This document shows positions 12,507 through 24,984 of a stretch of 64,000 nt of DNA, piece after piece (the stretch's first letter is position 1; each line of letters begins with the position of its first letter). The notes under the pieces are model-generated. The model had not been told where the DNA came from. It did no database searches and worked only from the letters and a program-made list of their open reading frames with translations. Source of the DNA: Heloderma charlesbogerti (taxonomy: Eukaryota > Chordata > Lepidosauria > Squamata > Helodermatidae); NCBI GenBank assembly GCA_026122225.1, contig JANEZZ010000983.1, positions 2,232,001 through 2,296,000 on the forward strand, read 5' to 3'. A program made the translations under genes and the position numbers.

Positions 12507-12837
12507 ATTTCAAGAGCAGCAGGGGCATTGGAAACTGGTGCGGAACTCTTATATGACCTATGCTTCACCCCCTAAAAGTGGTTCTTCCCTGCCATTTTTT
12601 CTCCTAGAGGGGATGTGAGACCGACAGTAACCCCCACTGGGAGAGAAAAAAAAAGGCTCAGTATTTGGGGTAGCGGGGAGAGAGAGGGAAGTTTCAGCAA
12701 CCCTATCCTACATGCCCTCCCTCCCTATTACACTTTACCCCTGCTTAATAGGCAGGACCTAACTTCTGACATGCAAGTTATGCCACAGTAACATAAGGTC
12801 TAGCTTTTCCTGGGAACAAAATACTGCCATACTCCCC

Positions 12838-13078
12838 CCTCTTCTTTATTCATTTATTGTATTTATATGCTGCCTTTATTCCTCTTGCAAAGAATCTGGC
12901 AGCATACACGGTCCTCCTCTTCTCCATTTTATCCTCACAATAATCCTGTGAGGTGAGTTAGGCTGAGGGTCACTGACTGGCCCAAAGTCACCCAGTGAGA
13001 TTCATGGCTGAGTGGGGACTAGCATCCCTATCTCCCCAGTCCCTGTTCAATACTCTAACCACTACACCACACTGTCTT
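12838..13078 (-). mobile_element. MIR-like tRNA-derived SINE, antisense
   Basis: On the minus strand the element begins with a tRNA-like head (GTGGTGTAGTGGTTAGAGT, an A-box region). It continues with a B-box-like segment, a core with TGGCTGAGTGGGG complement and CACTGGGTGACTTTGGG, then a tail with GTGAGGATAAAATGG. Its 3' AT-rich tail faces 12838. Two other copies lie at 16022-16272 (minus) and 46582-46770 (plus). The layout matches tRNA-CORE (MIR-type) SINEs. Confidence 0.7.
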
Positions 13079-14075
13079 TTCTCCACACTTCCACTACATC
13101 TCTCTCCAGCTAACCAATCCTTTAAGAGAGAGTCTGTATTTCTAACCTTGCTTTTTCAACACCTGATAGTGTGACTGTATTACCTAATTAGAGTGTGAAT
13201 TCTCTGGAGCAAACACACTGGTCTGGAACATGGCAAAAGTCCATGTTCATTTTGGCTTGAGGCATCACCACACCACAGACACAATTATCATCAGTAATAA
13301 TGCAAACGGCATAGTTCAGTTAAAGTGTTATTTGCTGAATTGGGGCCAAATTAATAACGGTGAGGTTTTTACGGTTTTCTATAATTACCCAATGTAGTAG
13401 TTTTGGATGGAAAGAAAATCTCCCCTTATCTAACAAGAAAGCCTCCTTTCGGAAAAATCTAGGGCATCTCCCTCCACCACACACACACACACTTCCGAAT
13501 GAATGATTCTGACATAGCAGTTACTATGGAGAATTTGGATGGCTATGTGACATGTGATTCTTAGCCAGTAATGAATCTAGGAACTTCCTCATCTGCTTAC
13601 TCATTCCACATTACGATGTTGCTAGATGAATTATTGACAGCTTTAAAAACAAAAACTTGGACGATAATTACAGAACAGATTTTGTTCTGGCCAAAAGCAA
13701 AGGCAATATTGCACATTCAAATTGTAAAGATAATGTTCCATGGGCCATTCTAAGTTGACTGCACATTTTACTGACATGAAAACAAATCTATTAGCATTTG
13801 CAGGCAAAGCCCAAGCTATGAGAATTATCCTACTCAGTCCTGTTAAGGATTGTATGAAATATTTATCTGCATATTTTGTGGAGGTTCAGAACTATTTAGG
13901 GATATTGTCTGCTGTAACACACACCCTCAGTTGTCCAACACGCAAACTCCTCTTTTCTTTGCATGTCAGACACATTTTCTTTTGTCAAGTACATACTCAG
14001 AGATTACGTCTCTTGCCTTACCTGACTCACAAGAGCTTCTGTTCACAAAGAGCAATGCATACACTGACTCCGCTC
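13079..14075. other. Non-coding stretch, nothing recognised
   Basis: Unique AT-rich DNA. A short CA run at about 13480-13492 is the only clear structure. Open frames here reach 125 codons but resemble no family. Confidence 0.4.
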
Positions 14076-14490
14076 AGGGCCAAACTAGACATGATGTTTC
14101 ATGAATCTTTGCACTGAATGTGCACATTTTTTAAAAAAATGCAAATAGCAGCGCTCGAGGAGCTGATAATTATCGAGTTCACAGCAGGAAGGGAGGGGGA
14201 AGTCTAACCCTTTCCTCCCCTGCTGTAGTCCTGCTGAAAATTGCTCCCCCAAAGCTGCTATTTGCACTGGGCAGATTTCCTACCAAGGCAAATAAGAACT
14301 TCAAAGGAGTGATATTTGTCAGGACTGTAGCAGGGGAAGAAAAATTTAAACTTATCTGCCTGCTGCAGTCCAGGTAATTATCAGCTCCTGTCCCTCTACA
14401 CTCTGGTGGCTGCTATTTGCATTTTAAAAACACAAAAAAATGCACATTCAGTGCAAAAATGCAATAAATGTGCACATCAGAGCTAGATCT
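14076..14490. mobile_element. Palindromic MITE (GGGCCAAACTAGACATGA ends)
   Basis: The left arm (GGGCCAAACTAGACATGA, then TTTGCACTGAATGTGCAC) is repeated in inverted form at the right (GTGCACATTCAGTGCAAA region, then AGAGCTAGATCTACAC). Inside are inverted copies of GATAATTATC and GCAAATAGCAGC. A related left end, GGGCCAAAACAGACATTA, lies at 58379. It is a non-autonomous inverted-repeat element, and no exact duplication was found. Confidence 0.6.
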
Positions 14491-15077
14491 ACACTACTGC
14501 TTTATAGCGATATTGAAGTGCACTGATAACTGTTGGGGCACGTGGCACATCCTAATATACTGCTTTTGCAGCATTATTTCCTGCTTTTTATTCCACATTA
14601 TCCAAAGTACCACAACAAATGTCATTGTGTGTCTTACAAAGTATAAATGCCCAAGACAGTTATAGTGTTACCATGATGGGATCATAATGATATGGCATAA
14701 GGTGCAGATTTGGCCTCTGTTTGACCCTGTCTGTGCTCAAGTTCTCTATTGATCTGGATCTAGGCCCATGGTTCCTGGGGCTGAATTTCTGGATATGAGA
14801 CTTCGTTGGGACTATGCACATGATTTCCAATACTGGACTGGTATTCATATGTGTAGTGCTGGACAGTTTGTCCAATAACTGATTCCTGGACCCTACTTCC
14901 TTGTCCCTTCCTGTCAGTATAAACAACAAAAATTAAAAAGAGATGTGCATCTAGTTTTCTAGAGCTGAAGCAGCCCTAATTAGGGCAGCTTTTATTTTAG
15001 GAGCACACTGACGTTCTTTGGCTTATTTATGTATTTAAAAGATGTTTAACCAACCTTTGAGGGGACACTGCTCTGAC
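14491..15077. other. Non-coding stretch, nothing recognised
   Basis: Unique sequence between two MITE-like elements. Open frames are short and unsupported. Confidence 0.4.
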
Positions 15078-15878
15078 TAGGGCTGTGCATGGAACCCGTT
15101 CTTCACTTTGGGTGCCACTTTGGACCCTCTAAATCAGCCCCGCTTTGACAGGTACCGATGCAGACCCCCTCTGCTTTGACTTGGTTCCGGACCCGATGTG
15201 AGACTTGGATATCTGGATCACTCGGTTTAGGTGTTTTCCCATTGACTTGCATGGGAAAACACGAACGGCCATAATGTTTTCAGCTTTCATGATAAATACA
15301 TAAAACCTGGGGGCCTATCCCCCAACATGGAGGGGATCCCACCTGCCAAATTTCAGACCATTTGGACCAGTACTTTTTGTGCCCTAGGTGCAGCTGAAAT
15401 TTGATTTTTTTTCCCACAAACATTCTCAAAGCAAAGAGCTATACCTCTCATCCCTGAGCCACTACCTTCTCCTGCCTGCTCAGCTGTCAAAGACTGGTAG
15501 CCATCTCCTGCTCATGAGGAGGAGACAGCTGGCGAGCAGCAGTGGGGGTGCGCCGTGCTGCTGGTTGGCAGCCGACCAGGTATGAGGAGGAGGAGGTGCG
15601 GCAATCCCCACCCCCACCGCTAGCCATCTCCTACTTTCAAGGAGGAGAGGAGACAGCTAGCAAGCGTCAGGGGCGTGCACAGTGCCTCCTCCTCCTCCTG
15701 CCTGGGCAATACAGCACTTTTTGTGTATAAGCCTATGTGCACACAGACTTTCAATCTCCATGTTTTTTTTTAAAAAAAAACAACATAGTGATCATGGTGG
15801 AGGGACCGGTGAGTGGAGCAGGGGCTGTGCGGGGCACCCAGAGAAGAACCCGGGTGGGGGTGAGTTCTCACATCCCTA
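15078..15878. mobile_element. Probable hAT-like MITE pair (TAGGGCTGTGCATGG...CATCCCTA)
   Basis: The stretch begins TAGGGCTGTGCATGGAAC and ends TGAGTTCTCACATCCCTA. It may be one element or two abutting ones. The left 330 bp holds an inverted TTTTCCCATTGACTTGCATGGGAAAA hairpin (about 15232-15262). The right part has inverted GAGACAGCT and TAGCCATCTCCT arms. The flanks do not form a duplication. GTGAGT sits 10 bp before the right terminus. Confidence 0.45.
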
Positions 15879-16021
15879 AGTAACCCCACCAGAATGATCT
15901 GTGTCTCTGAAACGCAGCCGTTTTTCTCCAGTTATTCAGTATTCCGCCCTCCTCCACCACTGTCACTGATTGGAGATTGCTGGGTTACATTATGGGTTAT
16001 GGGTTCTGCAACAGACTGCTA

Positions 16022-16272
16022 CTGTTGCTGCTGTATTTATTTATTTATTGCATTTATATCCCACCTTTTTTCCTCTTACAAGGAACCCAAGGCAGCTTAC
16101 ATTATCCTCCTCCTCTCCATTTTATCCTCACAACAACAACCCTGTGAGGTAGGTTGGGCTGAGAGACTGTGACTGGCCCAAAGTCCCACAGTGAGCTTCC
16201 ATGGCCGAGTGGGGACTAGAACCTGTATCTCCCAGCTCCTAGTCCATCACTCTCACCACTACACTACATTGT
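16022..16272 (-). mobile_element. MIR-like tRNA-derived SINE, antisense
   Basis: Same order as the copy at 12838-13078. The AT-rich 3' tail (ATTTATTTATTG) comes first on the plus strand, then TTTATCCTCACAACAACAACCCTGTGAGGTAGG, the core with CAGTGAGCTTCCATGGC, and the tRNA-like head with CTCTCACCACTACACTAC. Confidence 0.7.
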
Positions 16273-16551
16273 TAACATCATAGTTTGTTTTATTGTTGGT
16301 TTTAATTGTTTATTCTAGGCTGTTATTGTTTTTATTGATTTTACATTTTTATTACTTTTAATATTTTAAGTGCTTTTATGTATTATATTGTTTTAAGCGG
16401 CCTTGGGAAGGCTTCTCCTCTGATAGGAGGCCAAGAAATATTTTAAATAAATAAAATAAATAAATAGTCCAGCCCTGATTTGGTGACTAGCTTTTCCATT
16501 CACCAAAGCCCCCTCCCTCCTCTTGAACCCCTCGGTGAACTTTCTCAAATT

Positions 16552-17495
16552 TAGGGATGTACGAAAGTCACTTATCTTTTCATGGATTCTGTTTGTGGGG
16601 GGGAGGCGCTCCGTCCCTCCCCCCGGAATCCTCGATGGTGGGGGAGGCGATCCGGTCCTCCCCCCCGGAATCCTCGATGGCCGGCTCTGCTCCGCGGCGG
16701 CTCCGCAGAGCAGCTGGCCAGGCCAGAGCCGTCTGCAGCCAGATTTCTGGCCGCAGACTGGCTGGTGCGGACACAAATGGCGGCCGCCGTAGCAGCTGCC
16801 ATTTGCGTCCAGCCAGGGAGCCGTGATAGACTACATAAGTCTTTACATAGCCTATCATGTCTGGGTAAAAAACAAAAACAAAAAACCAGTGTACGCAAAT
16901 GGCAGTGGCTACGGCGGCCGCCATTTTCATTCCTTATTTTTCACCATTTTAGTCTACGTAAATATTTACGTAGACTATTATGGCAAAAAAAAGGGGAATG
17001 CAAATAGCGTAGTGGGCTATTACGCTATTTGCGTTCCCCACTATGCTATTTGTGTTCCCCTTTTTTTTTCGCTGTAATAGTCTACGTAAATATTTACATA
17101 GACTAAAGCGGTGAAAAATAAGGAACGCAAATGGCAGCCACCATAGCTGCCGTCATTTGCATACGCATTTTTTTTTTTTTTACCCAGACATGATAGGCTA
17201 TGTAAATACTTACGTAGCCTATCACAGCAAAGACCAGACTGCAAATGGCGGCCGCAGCAGGTTTTTTTTTACCCAGAGCCCTCCACGGCCGGAAATCCGG
17301 CTGCGGACAGCCCTGGCCTGGGCCTGGCCGGCTGCTCCACAGAGCTGCCGTGGAGCACAGCCGGCTGTCGAGGATTCCGGGGGGGAGGACCGGATCACCT
17401 CTCCCCTGTCGAGGATTCCAGGCGGAGGGATGGAACGCCTCCCCCCCACCATGAATGGAATCTACGTAAAGGTAAGTGCCTTTCATACATCCCTA
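16552..17495. mobile_element. hAT-like giant palindrome, same end type on both sides
   Basis: The element starts TAGGGATGTACGAAAGTC and ends CTTTCATACATCCCTA, the same end inverted, so the 944 bp form one imperfect palindrome centred near 17020. From outside inward each half has a GC-rich block with GGAATCCTCGATGG, a strand with CAAATGGCGGC and its complement (YY1-like), a GATAGGCTACGTAAA hairpin, then a TAGTCTACGTAAATATTTAC hairpin. The centre is a GCAAATAGCG palindrome. AAAG/GTAAGT faces outward at 17471. The matching left site has GT changed to AT (about 16580). Flanks CTCAAATT and CTTTGAAG are not a clear duplication. No transposase is present. Confidence 0.75.
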
Positions 17496-17556
17496 CTTTG
17501 AAGGTGCAAAAAACAAACAAAAAATCTTTAAACCAAACCAGTATTGGTCGTGGAAA

Positions 17557-17720
17557 CTAGCAGGCAGACAATGTAAACAATACAGAATAAGAGTGTCTAG
17601 CTGAGTGTCTAGCTGAGTGTCTAGTTCCCATAAGCACTCTGGCTGTCACAACCTGTACCAGCTGCAGTTTCTGAATTGTCTTCAAGGGTATTTCCACCAA
17701 GTGCGCATTACAGCATTTAG
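17557..17720 (-). pseudogene. LINE reverse-transcriptase C-terminal remnant (L2/CR1 clade)
   Basis: The minus-strand translation includes HLVEIPLKTIQKLQLVQVV followed by TARVLMG. It aligns in pattern with the remnant at 10310-10510 (GLPLKKVQKCQLVQN followed by RAMRLLMG). It is a short, 5'- and 3'-truncated piece. Next to it, 17594-17625 repeats GTGTCTAGCTGA nearly three times, disrupting the frame. Confidence 0.5.
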
Positions 17721-17811
17721 TTATAATAGAGCTATCATTACCCATGGGAACACAAGTTCATTTTTTCTCCTGTCCCACTGTGGTCTCTGGTTAAACAGGT
17801 TTTGCGAGTAG

Positions 17812-19120
17812 TGCTTCAAAAACCTGTGAGACCTGTTTGACCAAAGCCACAGCAGGTCAGGAAAAAAATACGAACGTGTGTACCTGCAGGCAATAAGAAC
17901 TCTGTAATACTGCCTTCACTTCTCTGAAACATTATTGTCTGTACACAAACTGAGTCATGTAGCTTTGTTCTGGATTATGCATTCTTCAAACACACAGAAT
18001 GAAGTTAGGTCATTTTTTCTCAATAATGAAGAGCAAAAGATTGCAGACAAGCTTTAATAAATCTGGGCAAAGTAAAACAAAAGCCTTTTCCTTTTCATCA
18101 TTGAAGGTGCTGCCAAAAATCCCTCTTCTTTCAGTGAGAATAGGAGCTTCGGGCATCTCCTGTGCTGAGAGTTAAAGATTAAAAGCGGGGGGGGGGAATC
18201 TGAGCTGAATGCAGAGAGACCAAGTGGACTTTATCAAGAACCCATACTGGGAACCCTTTGCTGTTGGCATCTGTTTTCAATCACATATTGCATTCTGTTG
18301 TTTTGAATGCATTCCACCCAGCGCTTGTCTGAAAGCATTGCAGCTTGCATAGTGATTAGAGTGTATTTGAATTGTGTCTGCTCTGCTGTCTAATTAGTTC
18401 GCCTCCTAAAAAGAAATGAGCAATATCTGAAGTTTTCTAACCAATCACCTGTGTTCCAGTTGGAATGGATACAGTTGTTTATTTTTATCCACCATTTTAA
18501 GCTGAGGAGGAAGTCATTCCTGGAAGATAAGGAATGAGAAAATCTTTTTCAGCTTTTGCTGCTGCTTTGCATAGGACATGTCACCAGGATGGAAGATCAT
18601 TTTATTTGGGCCACAATTTTAAGTGAACTACCTAATTCATACTTGTCTCTGTGGATTGAAACATGATTATAGTTCTGCTTATGCACTTCTCCAAATTTTG
18701 CAATGCAGTCCTTGGCTCAAAAGTTGAGTCCAAAAAGCATACGTTACGGAAAGTTGCACACAAATATGCTTAATTTAATCAAAACTGTGTACAATATATA
18801 TGTTACTGGAAAATGCATATAGAAATTTACACATATTTTCATGCAGGGTTTTTAAAAAAAAATTACAGATTGATGTGGAAATTGAACAGAATAGATTTAC
18901 ATTTGAATACATGTGAAACTGTCAGGGACCAGAAATAGACTGATCTATTCATTTCAGTTCATACTCTTGCCCATGATGCTATTTTAGACCATTGCTGAGC
19001 TTGGATTATGATACAAACCTTTTGTCAGGTCTGATGTAGTCCAACAGGTCCTACGAGCTGGGTGAAATAGCACCCAGAAGCTTTGTCCCAAGTTTCATAG
19101 ATCCCATGGACCAAAGCAGG
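17812..19120. other. Non-coding stretch, nothing recognised
   Basis: Unique AT-rich sequence with no credible exon, a G run at 18187-18197 and no clear repeat ends. Confidence 0.4.
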
Positions 19121-19127
19121 CCACAAG

Positions 19128-20039
19128 TAGGGGTGGACGAAAGTCTCTTACCTTTCGCCGAAGATTGTTCGCGGTGGGGGGGAGGCGCTTCGCTGCTTCG
19201 CTCCCCCCGCGAAGTTCAGGCCGGGGGGGGAGGCTTCCCGCCTCGCCCCGGCCGAAATTCAGGCCGGGGGGGAGACTTCCCGCCTCGCCCGGCCGCGAAC
19301 TCCAAAGTTAAAAAAAAAAAAAAACGCCCCCTGATAGGCTACGTGACGATTAATGTAGCCTATCACGGCTAGATTTGCAAAGTCAGCTGTGATAGGCTAT
19401 GTCAATCATCACGTAGCCTATCACGGGTGACTTTAAAAAAAAAAAGCGCGTATGCTAATGGCGGCCCCCATAGGGAGCCGCCATTCCCGTTCCTTATTTG
19501 GTCGCTGTAGTCTACGTAAAGATTTACGTAGACTACGGCGAAAATAAGGGCAACGCAAATAGCGCTGCCCTTATTTTTGCCGTAGCCTACATAAATATTA
19601 ACGTAGACTACCTGTGCCAAAATAAGGAATGCAAATGGCGGTGCCCATGGGAGCCGCCATTTGCATACGCGCTTTTTTTCCCCCAAGGTCAGCCGTGATA
19701 GGCTACGTAAACCTTTACATAGCCTGTTACAGTGTTTTTTGAAAATCTAGCCGTGATAGGCTATGTAAATCTTTACGTAGCCTATCACGTTTTTGTTTCT
19801 TTTTTTACTTCCTCGTCCTTCCCCGCAGAAGAACTTTCGCAGCCGGAGAGGTGGGGCTCTCCCCCCCAGCCAGAACTTTGGTGGGGAGGGATGGGGCGCC
19901 TCCCCGCCGGCCAGAACTTCGGCTGGGAGGGACAGGGCGCCTCCCCACCCGCCAAGAATTTCGGGGGGAGAAACGGAGCGCCTCCCCCCCACCGCGAAGC
20001 AAGCTGAGGGACCAGGTAAGGGACTTTCATCCATCCCTA
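19128..20039. mobile_element. hAT-like palindromic element with YY1-like sites
   Basis: Ends are TAGGGGTGGACGAAAGTC at the left and GACTTTCATCCATCCCTA at the right. Outward donors occur at both ends: CTTACC at 19147-19152 (minus) and CAG/GTAAGG near 20015 (plus). The interior is an array of hairpins of GATAGGCTACGT and TAGTCTACGTAAA type, with CAAATGGCGG... and GCCGCCATT... arms around an AACGCAAATAGCG centre. The right block repeats a unit of about 40 bp three times: CAGAACTTCG, a G run, GGGACGGGGCGCCTCCCC. Flanks GCCACAAG and GCAAAACC match only partly. Confidence 0.75.
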
Positions 20040-20242
20040 GCAAAACCCCCCAAATTTCTGTCATGAATTCTGGCAAACTCATGTTGTGCAAGCAAAAACA
20101 AAATTCTTATATATCCTTACCTATATTATGGTATTTCTGGCACCAGGTGAACTTTCCCAGGCATTGTAGGAACTCTGGTTGCTGTGTTTAGATCTTTGTA
20201 CTATTTTACCCCTGTTGCTATTTTATTCTTGGATTTATCACG

Positions 20243-23062
20243 GAATGTAAGATCAAAGAATCAATGGAAGCTGGAGGTGGTCAAACTGAGATGGCAAGAC
20301 TGAACATCGACATCTTGGGAATCAGTGAACTAAAATGGACAGGCATGGGCGAATTTAATTCAGGTGACCATCATATCTACTACTGTGGGCAAGAATCCCT
20401 TAGAAGAAATGGAGTAGCACTCATAGTCAACAAAAGGCTGGGAAAAGCAGTACTGGGGTACAATCTCAAAAATGATAGAATGATCTCAGTACGAATCCAA
20501 GGCAAACCATTCAACATCACAGTAATTCAAGTCTATGCCCCAACCACTGGTGCCGAAGAAGCTGAGATTGATCAGTTCTATGAAGACCTACAACACCTTC
20601 TAGAACTAACACCAAAAAAAGATGTCCTTTTCATCATAGGGCATTGGAATGCTGAAGTAGGAAGTCAAGAAATCACCAGGATAACAGGCAAGCATGGCCT
20701 TGGTGTACAAAATGAAGCAGGACAAAGGCTAATAGAGTTTTGCCAACAGAACACGCTGATCATAGCAAACACGCTTTTCCAACAGCACAAGAGGCGACTC
20801 TACACATGGACATCACCAGATGGTCAATATCGAAATCAGATGGATTATGTCCTTTGCAGCCAAAGATGGAGAAGCTCTATACAGTCAGTCAAAACAAGAC
20901 CTGGAGCTGACTGTGGCTCAGATCATGAGCTGCTTCTTGCAAAATTTCGGCTTAAATTGAAGAACGTAGGGAAAACCACTAAACCATTCAGGTATGACCT
21001 AAGTCATATCCCTTATGAATATACACTGGAGGTGAGGGACAGATTTAAGGGATTAGACCTGATAGACAGAGTGCCTGAGGATCTATGGACGGAGGTCCGT
21101 AACATTGTTTAGGAGGCAGCAACTCAATCCATCCCAAAGAAAAAGAAATGCAAGAAAGCCAAGTGGCTGTCTGATGAGGCTTTACAAGTAGCTGAGGAAA
21201 GAAGGGAAGTGAAATGCAAGGGAGAAAGGGGAAGATATATCCAACTGAATGCAGAGTTCCAGAGAATAGCAAGGAGAGACAAGAAGGCCTTCTTAAATGA
21301 ACAATGCAAAGAAATCGAGGAAAACAACAGAATGGGAAAGACTAGAGATCTCTTCAAGAAAATTGGACATCTCAAGGGAACGTTTTGTGCAAAGACGGGC
21401 ATGATAAAGGACAAAGAAGGCAGGGACCTAACAGAAGCAGATGAGATTAAGAAGAGGTGGCAAGAATACACAGAAGAACTATACAGGAAAGATCTGAATG
21501 TCCCTGATAGCCATGATAGTGCGGTCACTGAACTTGAGCTGGACATCCTCGAGAGTGAAGTCAAGTGGGCCTTAGGAATCATTAGTAACAACAAAGCTAG
21601 CAGAGATGACAGTATTCCAGCTGAGCTATTTAAAATCCTAAAAGATTATGCTGTTAAAGTGCTGCACTCAATATGCCAACAAATTTGGAACACTCAACAG
21701 TGGCCACAAGACTGGAAAAGGTCAGTTTACATTCCAATTCCAAAGAAGAGCAACTCCAAAGATTGTTCAAACTACCGCACAATTGTGCTCATTTCACATG
21801 CCAGCAAGGTGATGCTCAAAATCCTACAAGCTAGGCTTCAGCAGTATGCGAACCGAGAACTACTGGAAGTATAAGCTGGGTTTCGAAGAGGCAGAGGAAC
21901 TAGAGATCAAATCGCCAACTTTCGCTGGATCATGGAGAAAGCAAAAGAATTCCAGAAAAACATCTATTTCTGCTTCATTGACTACGCTAAAGCCTTTGAT
22001 TGTGTGGATCACAACAAACTGTGGCAAATTCTGAAAGAGATGGGAGTACCAGACCACCTTACCTGTCTCCTGAGAAACCTGTATGAGGGTCAAGAAGCAA
22101 CAGTAAGAACCAGACATGGAACAACCGATTGGTTCAAAATTGGGAAAGGAGTACGACAAGGCTGCATATTGTCACCCTGCTTATTTAACTTATATGCAGA
22201 GTACATCATGAGAAACGCTGGGTTGGATGAATCACAGGTCGGAATTAAGATTGCTGGGAGAATTATCAACAACCTCCGATATGCAGATGATACCACCCTA
22301 ATGGCAGAAAGCAAAGACGATCTAAAGAACCTCTTGTTGAGGGTGAAAGAGGAGAGTGCAAAAGCTGGTTTGAAACTCAACATTAAAAAAACTAAGATCA
22401 TGGCATCTGGCCCCCATCACTTCCTGGCATATAGAAGGGGAGGAAATGGAAGCTGTGACAGATTTTATTTTCTTGGGCTCCAAGATCACTGCAGACGGTG
22501 AATGTAGCCATGAAATTAAAAGACGCTTGCTCCTTGGGAGGAAAGCTATGGCAAACCTAGACAGCATAGTAAGAAGCAGAGACATCACCTTGCCGACAAA
22601 GGTCCATCTAATCAAAGCTATGGTTTTCCCAGTAGTAATGTATGGCTGTGAGAGCTGGACTATAAGGAAGGCTGAGCGCCAAAGAATTGATGCTTCTGAA
22701 CTGTGGTGCTGGAGAAGACTCTTACGAGTTCCCTGGACTGCAAGGAGGTCAAATCAGTGCATCCTAAAGGAAATCAACCCTGACTGCTCATTGGAAGGAC
22801 AGATAATGAAGCTGAAGCTCAAATATTTTGGCCACCAAATGCGAAGAGAAAACTCCCTGGAAAAGACCCAGATGCTGGGAAAGACTGAAGGCAAAAGGAG
22901 AAGGGGACGGCAGAGGATGAGATGACTAGATAGCATCACCGATGCAATGAATATGAACTTGAGCACGCTCCGGGAGAGAGCAGAGGACAGGAAGGCCTGG
23001 CGTGCTATGGTCCATGGGGTCACGAAGAGTCAGACATGACTGAATGACTGAACAACAACAAC
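20243..23062 (+). mobile_element. RTE-BovB LINE, nearly complete but 5' truncated
   Basis: This is a non-LTR retrotransposon of the RTE clade, BovB type. It lacks the 5' region present at 59431-59830. It contains an apurinic-type endonuclease followed by a reverse transcriptase. It ends in the tail GACTGAATGACTGAACAACAACAA, with the short repeated ending typical of BovB. The copy is highly similar by eye to the one at 59431-62256. No clear flanking duplication was found. The coding sequence is described separately. Confidence 0.9.
20264..23035 (+). pseudogene. BovB endonuclease/reverse transcriptase, broken
   Basis: This frame encoded the single polyprotein that nicks target DNA and reverse transcribes the element RNA. 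The endonuclease spans codons 1 to about 230. It has the LKWTG segment, a YAP motif and SDHELL near its end, but the expected Asp of the GDWN motif is His (GHWN, residue 127), which should weaken or abolish nicking. Downstream, the reverse transcriptase keeps FIDYAKAFD, VRQGCILSP and the catalytic RYADD (near 22280). In-frame stops occur at 21110 and 21872. A run of five C near 22409, against four in the second copy, shifts the frame. A TGG to TGA change near 22923 adds another stop. The copy is therefore inactive, although damage is light, which suggests moderate age. A one-base loss near 20285 also alters the N-terminus. Confidence 0.9.
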
Positions 23063-23069
23063 CTTCCTC

Positions 23070-24680
23070 TTCAGACCTTCACGCTGAACATGCAAAGTTC
23101 TAAAGAGGAGCTCCTGCGTGCAAATACGTTGGGGTCCAGACTTGTGTGTGCAGTCCCTTACCACTTTAAGCCCTCTCTCACATTCAAGTGAATGCCTGAA
23201 CTGGCCTAGCATCCATTGAAGAATAGGTTGCCATACATTTCTTAAGTGTTGCCACAATCAGAATACCTTTGCATGTATAGTTGTTGTTGTGTGAAAGTAT
23301 ACAGCTCTACACCTTGATACAACCCCATCATGGTGATGCTACATATCTCTTGTGCATTTATACCTTGTAGCACACACAGTGACATATGTTGCAGCGGTAT
23401 TTTGGATAATAAGGAATAAAAAGCAGGAAATAACACTGGAAAAGCGGTATACAGAATGTGTAATGTGCCTCAGCAGTTATCAGTGCACTCCAATACCGAT
23501 AAAAAGCACTAGTGTATATCTAGCCCATCTCTAGAACTCATGTATTGAACAATTAGTTTTCCCCCCTTATATCTGTCTCCATAAGTAATTGGGCTAGAAA
23601 CTTTGTTAAAATTAAAAACTGATAAAAAGCACTAATGTAGATCTAGCTATTAAAAGTATCATTGTGAGATTCAGGACCAACAGTTCAGGAAAGCTTGCAA
23701 CATTTTCTTTGAGAAAAGGACTAGAAATATATCTTAATTGAGGGGAAAAATTAAAATTAAACACTTTTAGGTCAAATTTATTGCTAAGAGACAGAGGGAG
23801 AATTAAGCAGAAGGGATGGGCAAATGAGTGGTGATGTTTGAACTCATCAAGGTTTTCTGATTTCCACTTCAATGCTCATTTCACCTCATTCTCATTTCTC
23901 AATGTGAGCATCTTTTTTAGGCGGAGGGGAGCAGGCAAAGTGTGCACTTTTGAACAAAAAAAAATGCATATTTTCCCAAGTACATATAAAAATGTGCACT
24001 TTACCCCCATTTCTTAAAGTGTGGAAATGCATTCTTTTTTCTTTAAAGTGTTTTCAAGTGCACTTTTTTTTTTTTTTAAGGACACATTTTTCAAACATGA
24101 TTGCAAGCTTGCGGATATGTGAATTTTTCCTGAACAAAGCATTTGTGTTCATGTTTGGGGCATATTGTTTGGCTGTTCAACAAACAGAAACAAAATGTCC
24201 ATACTTCCCTATTATGCACATACTTAACTCTCCAACTGAAACCAAAGAGACTTGATAGTGCTAGTGCCTAACTTACTTCTGGCTGGATTACCCCCATTAT
24301 CTTTATTCCCAGTGTTGGGAACTTACACAGCAAAGAGGGAACTTGCAGAGGAACTTAATGTTAACACGTTGACTAAATGTGCAGAAAATAACTTTCTGGC
24401 ATTGAAATGCTATTACTGCATATTTTAATGAATCTGATCTGCTTGGTTATTACTGTATGATGATACTCTTATAAGCTTTTGCTGGTTCCCATCCCTGGTT
24501 AGGTGTTGTCCTCATTTTGTCCATATTTTGCATTTTGGAAAAAATATGGGGATGCCTTCTAGGAAAAAAAAAACTCAAATATTTAAATATCTGCACTAGA
24601 GTTGACATTCCAGACCCCACTGCAACATCTCCAGGAGTCTCTGAATGCCTTGATTCGAAGGCACATGAACGCAATGGGGA
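23070..24680. other. Non-coding stretch with a decayed hAT-like region
   Basis: No gene is recognised. At about 23870-24190 the sequence alternates GTGCACTTTT, TGCATTC and TTTTCAA phrases like those in the AT-rich elements at 49903-50332 and 62695-63151. This suggests an old relative without readable ends. Confidence 0.4.
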
Positions 24681-24984
24681 CACATTAATAGGGATGTACG
24701 AAATTGCCCTTACCTGGCTCCGCCAGGTTCCGCTAGGGGGGGAGGCACTCTGTCCCTCCCCCCGGAATCCTGGCTGGCCAGCTCCGCTCCGCGGGGATTC
24801 TGGGGAGCCGCCAGCTGGCTCCGCCAGCAGCCGGACATCCGGCCGCTGGCTAGCATGGACGCAAATAGCGGCAGCTGTAGCCACCGCCGTTTCCATCCCT
24901 GTAGTCAGCCATGATAGGCTACATAAATCTTTACATAACCTATCACGTCTGACTTTAAAAACAAAAACACACACGCGCGTACGC

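Noticed and set aside
16393..17501. Many overlapping open frames of 60-141 codons in the GC-rich elements, rich in Pro, Gly, Arg and Ser
   Set aside because: They lie on all frames and both strands of palindromic GC-rich DNA. Their composition is explained by G/C runs lacking stops. Only the ATG-to-donor ORF recurring between copies was kept, as a hypothesis.
16544..17503. CTCAAATT / CTTTGAAG as the duplication of the 16552-17495 element
   Set aside because: Only three of eight positions agree, no better than chance. The element call rests on its termini and interior instead.
20264..21112. 282-codon ORF as a possible host endonuclease/phosphatase-family gene
   Set aside because: The same sequence recurs at 59830-60080. 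It is followed in frame by a reverse transcriptase with a YADD motif, so it is LINE-derived. It is broken by stops and has lost a catalytic residue.
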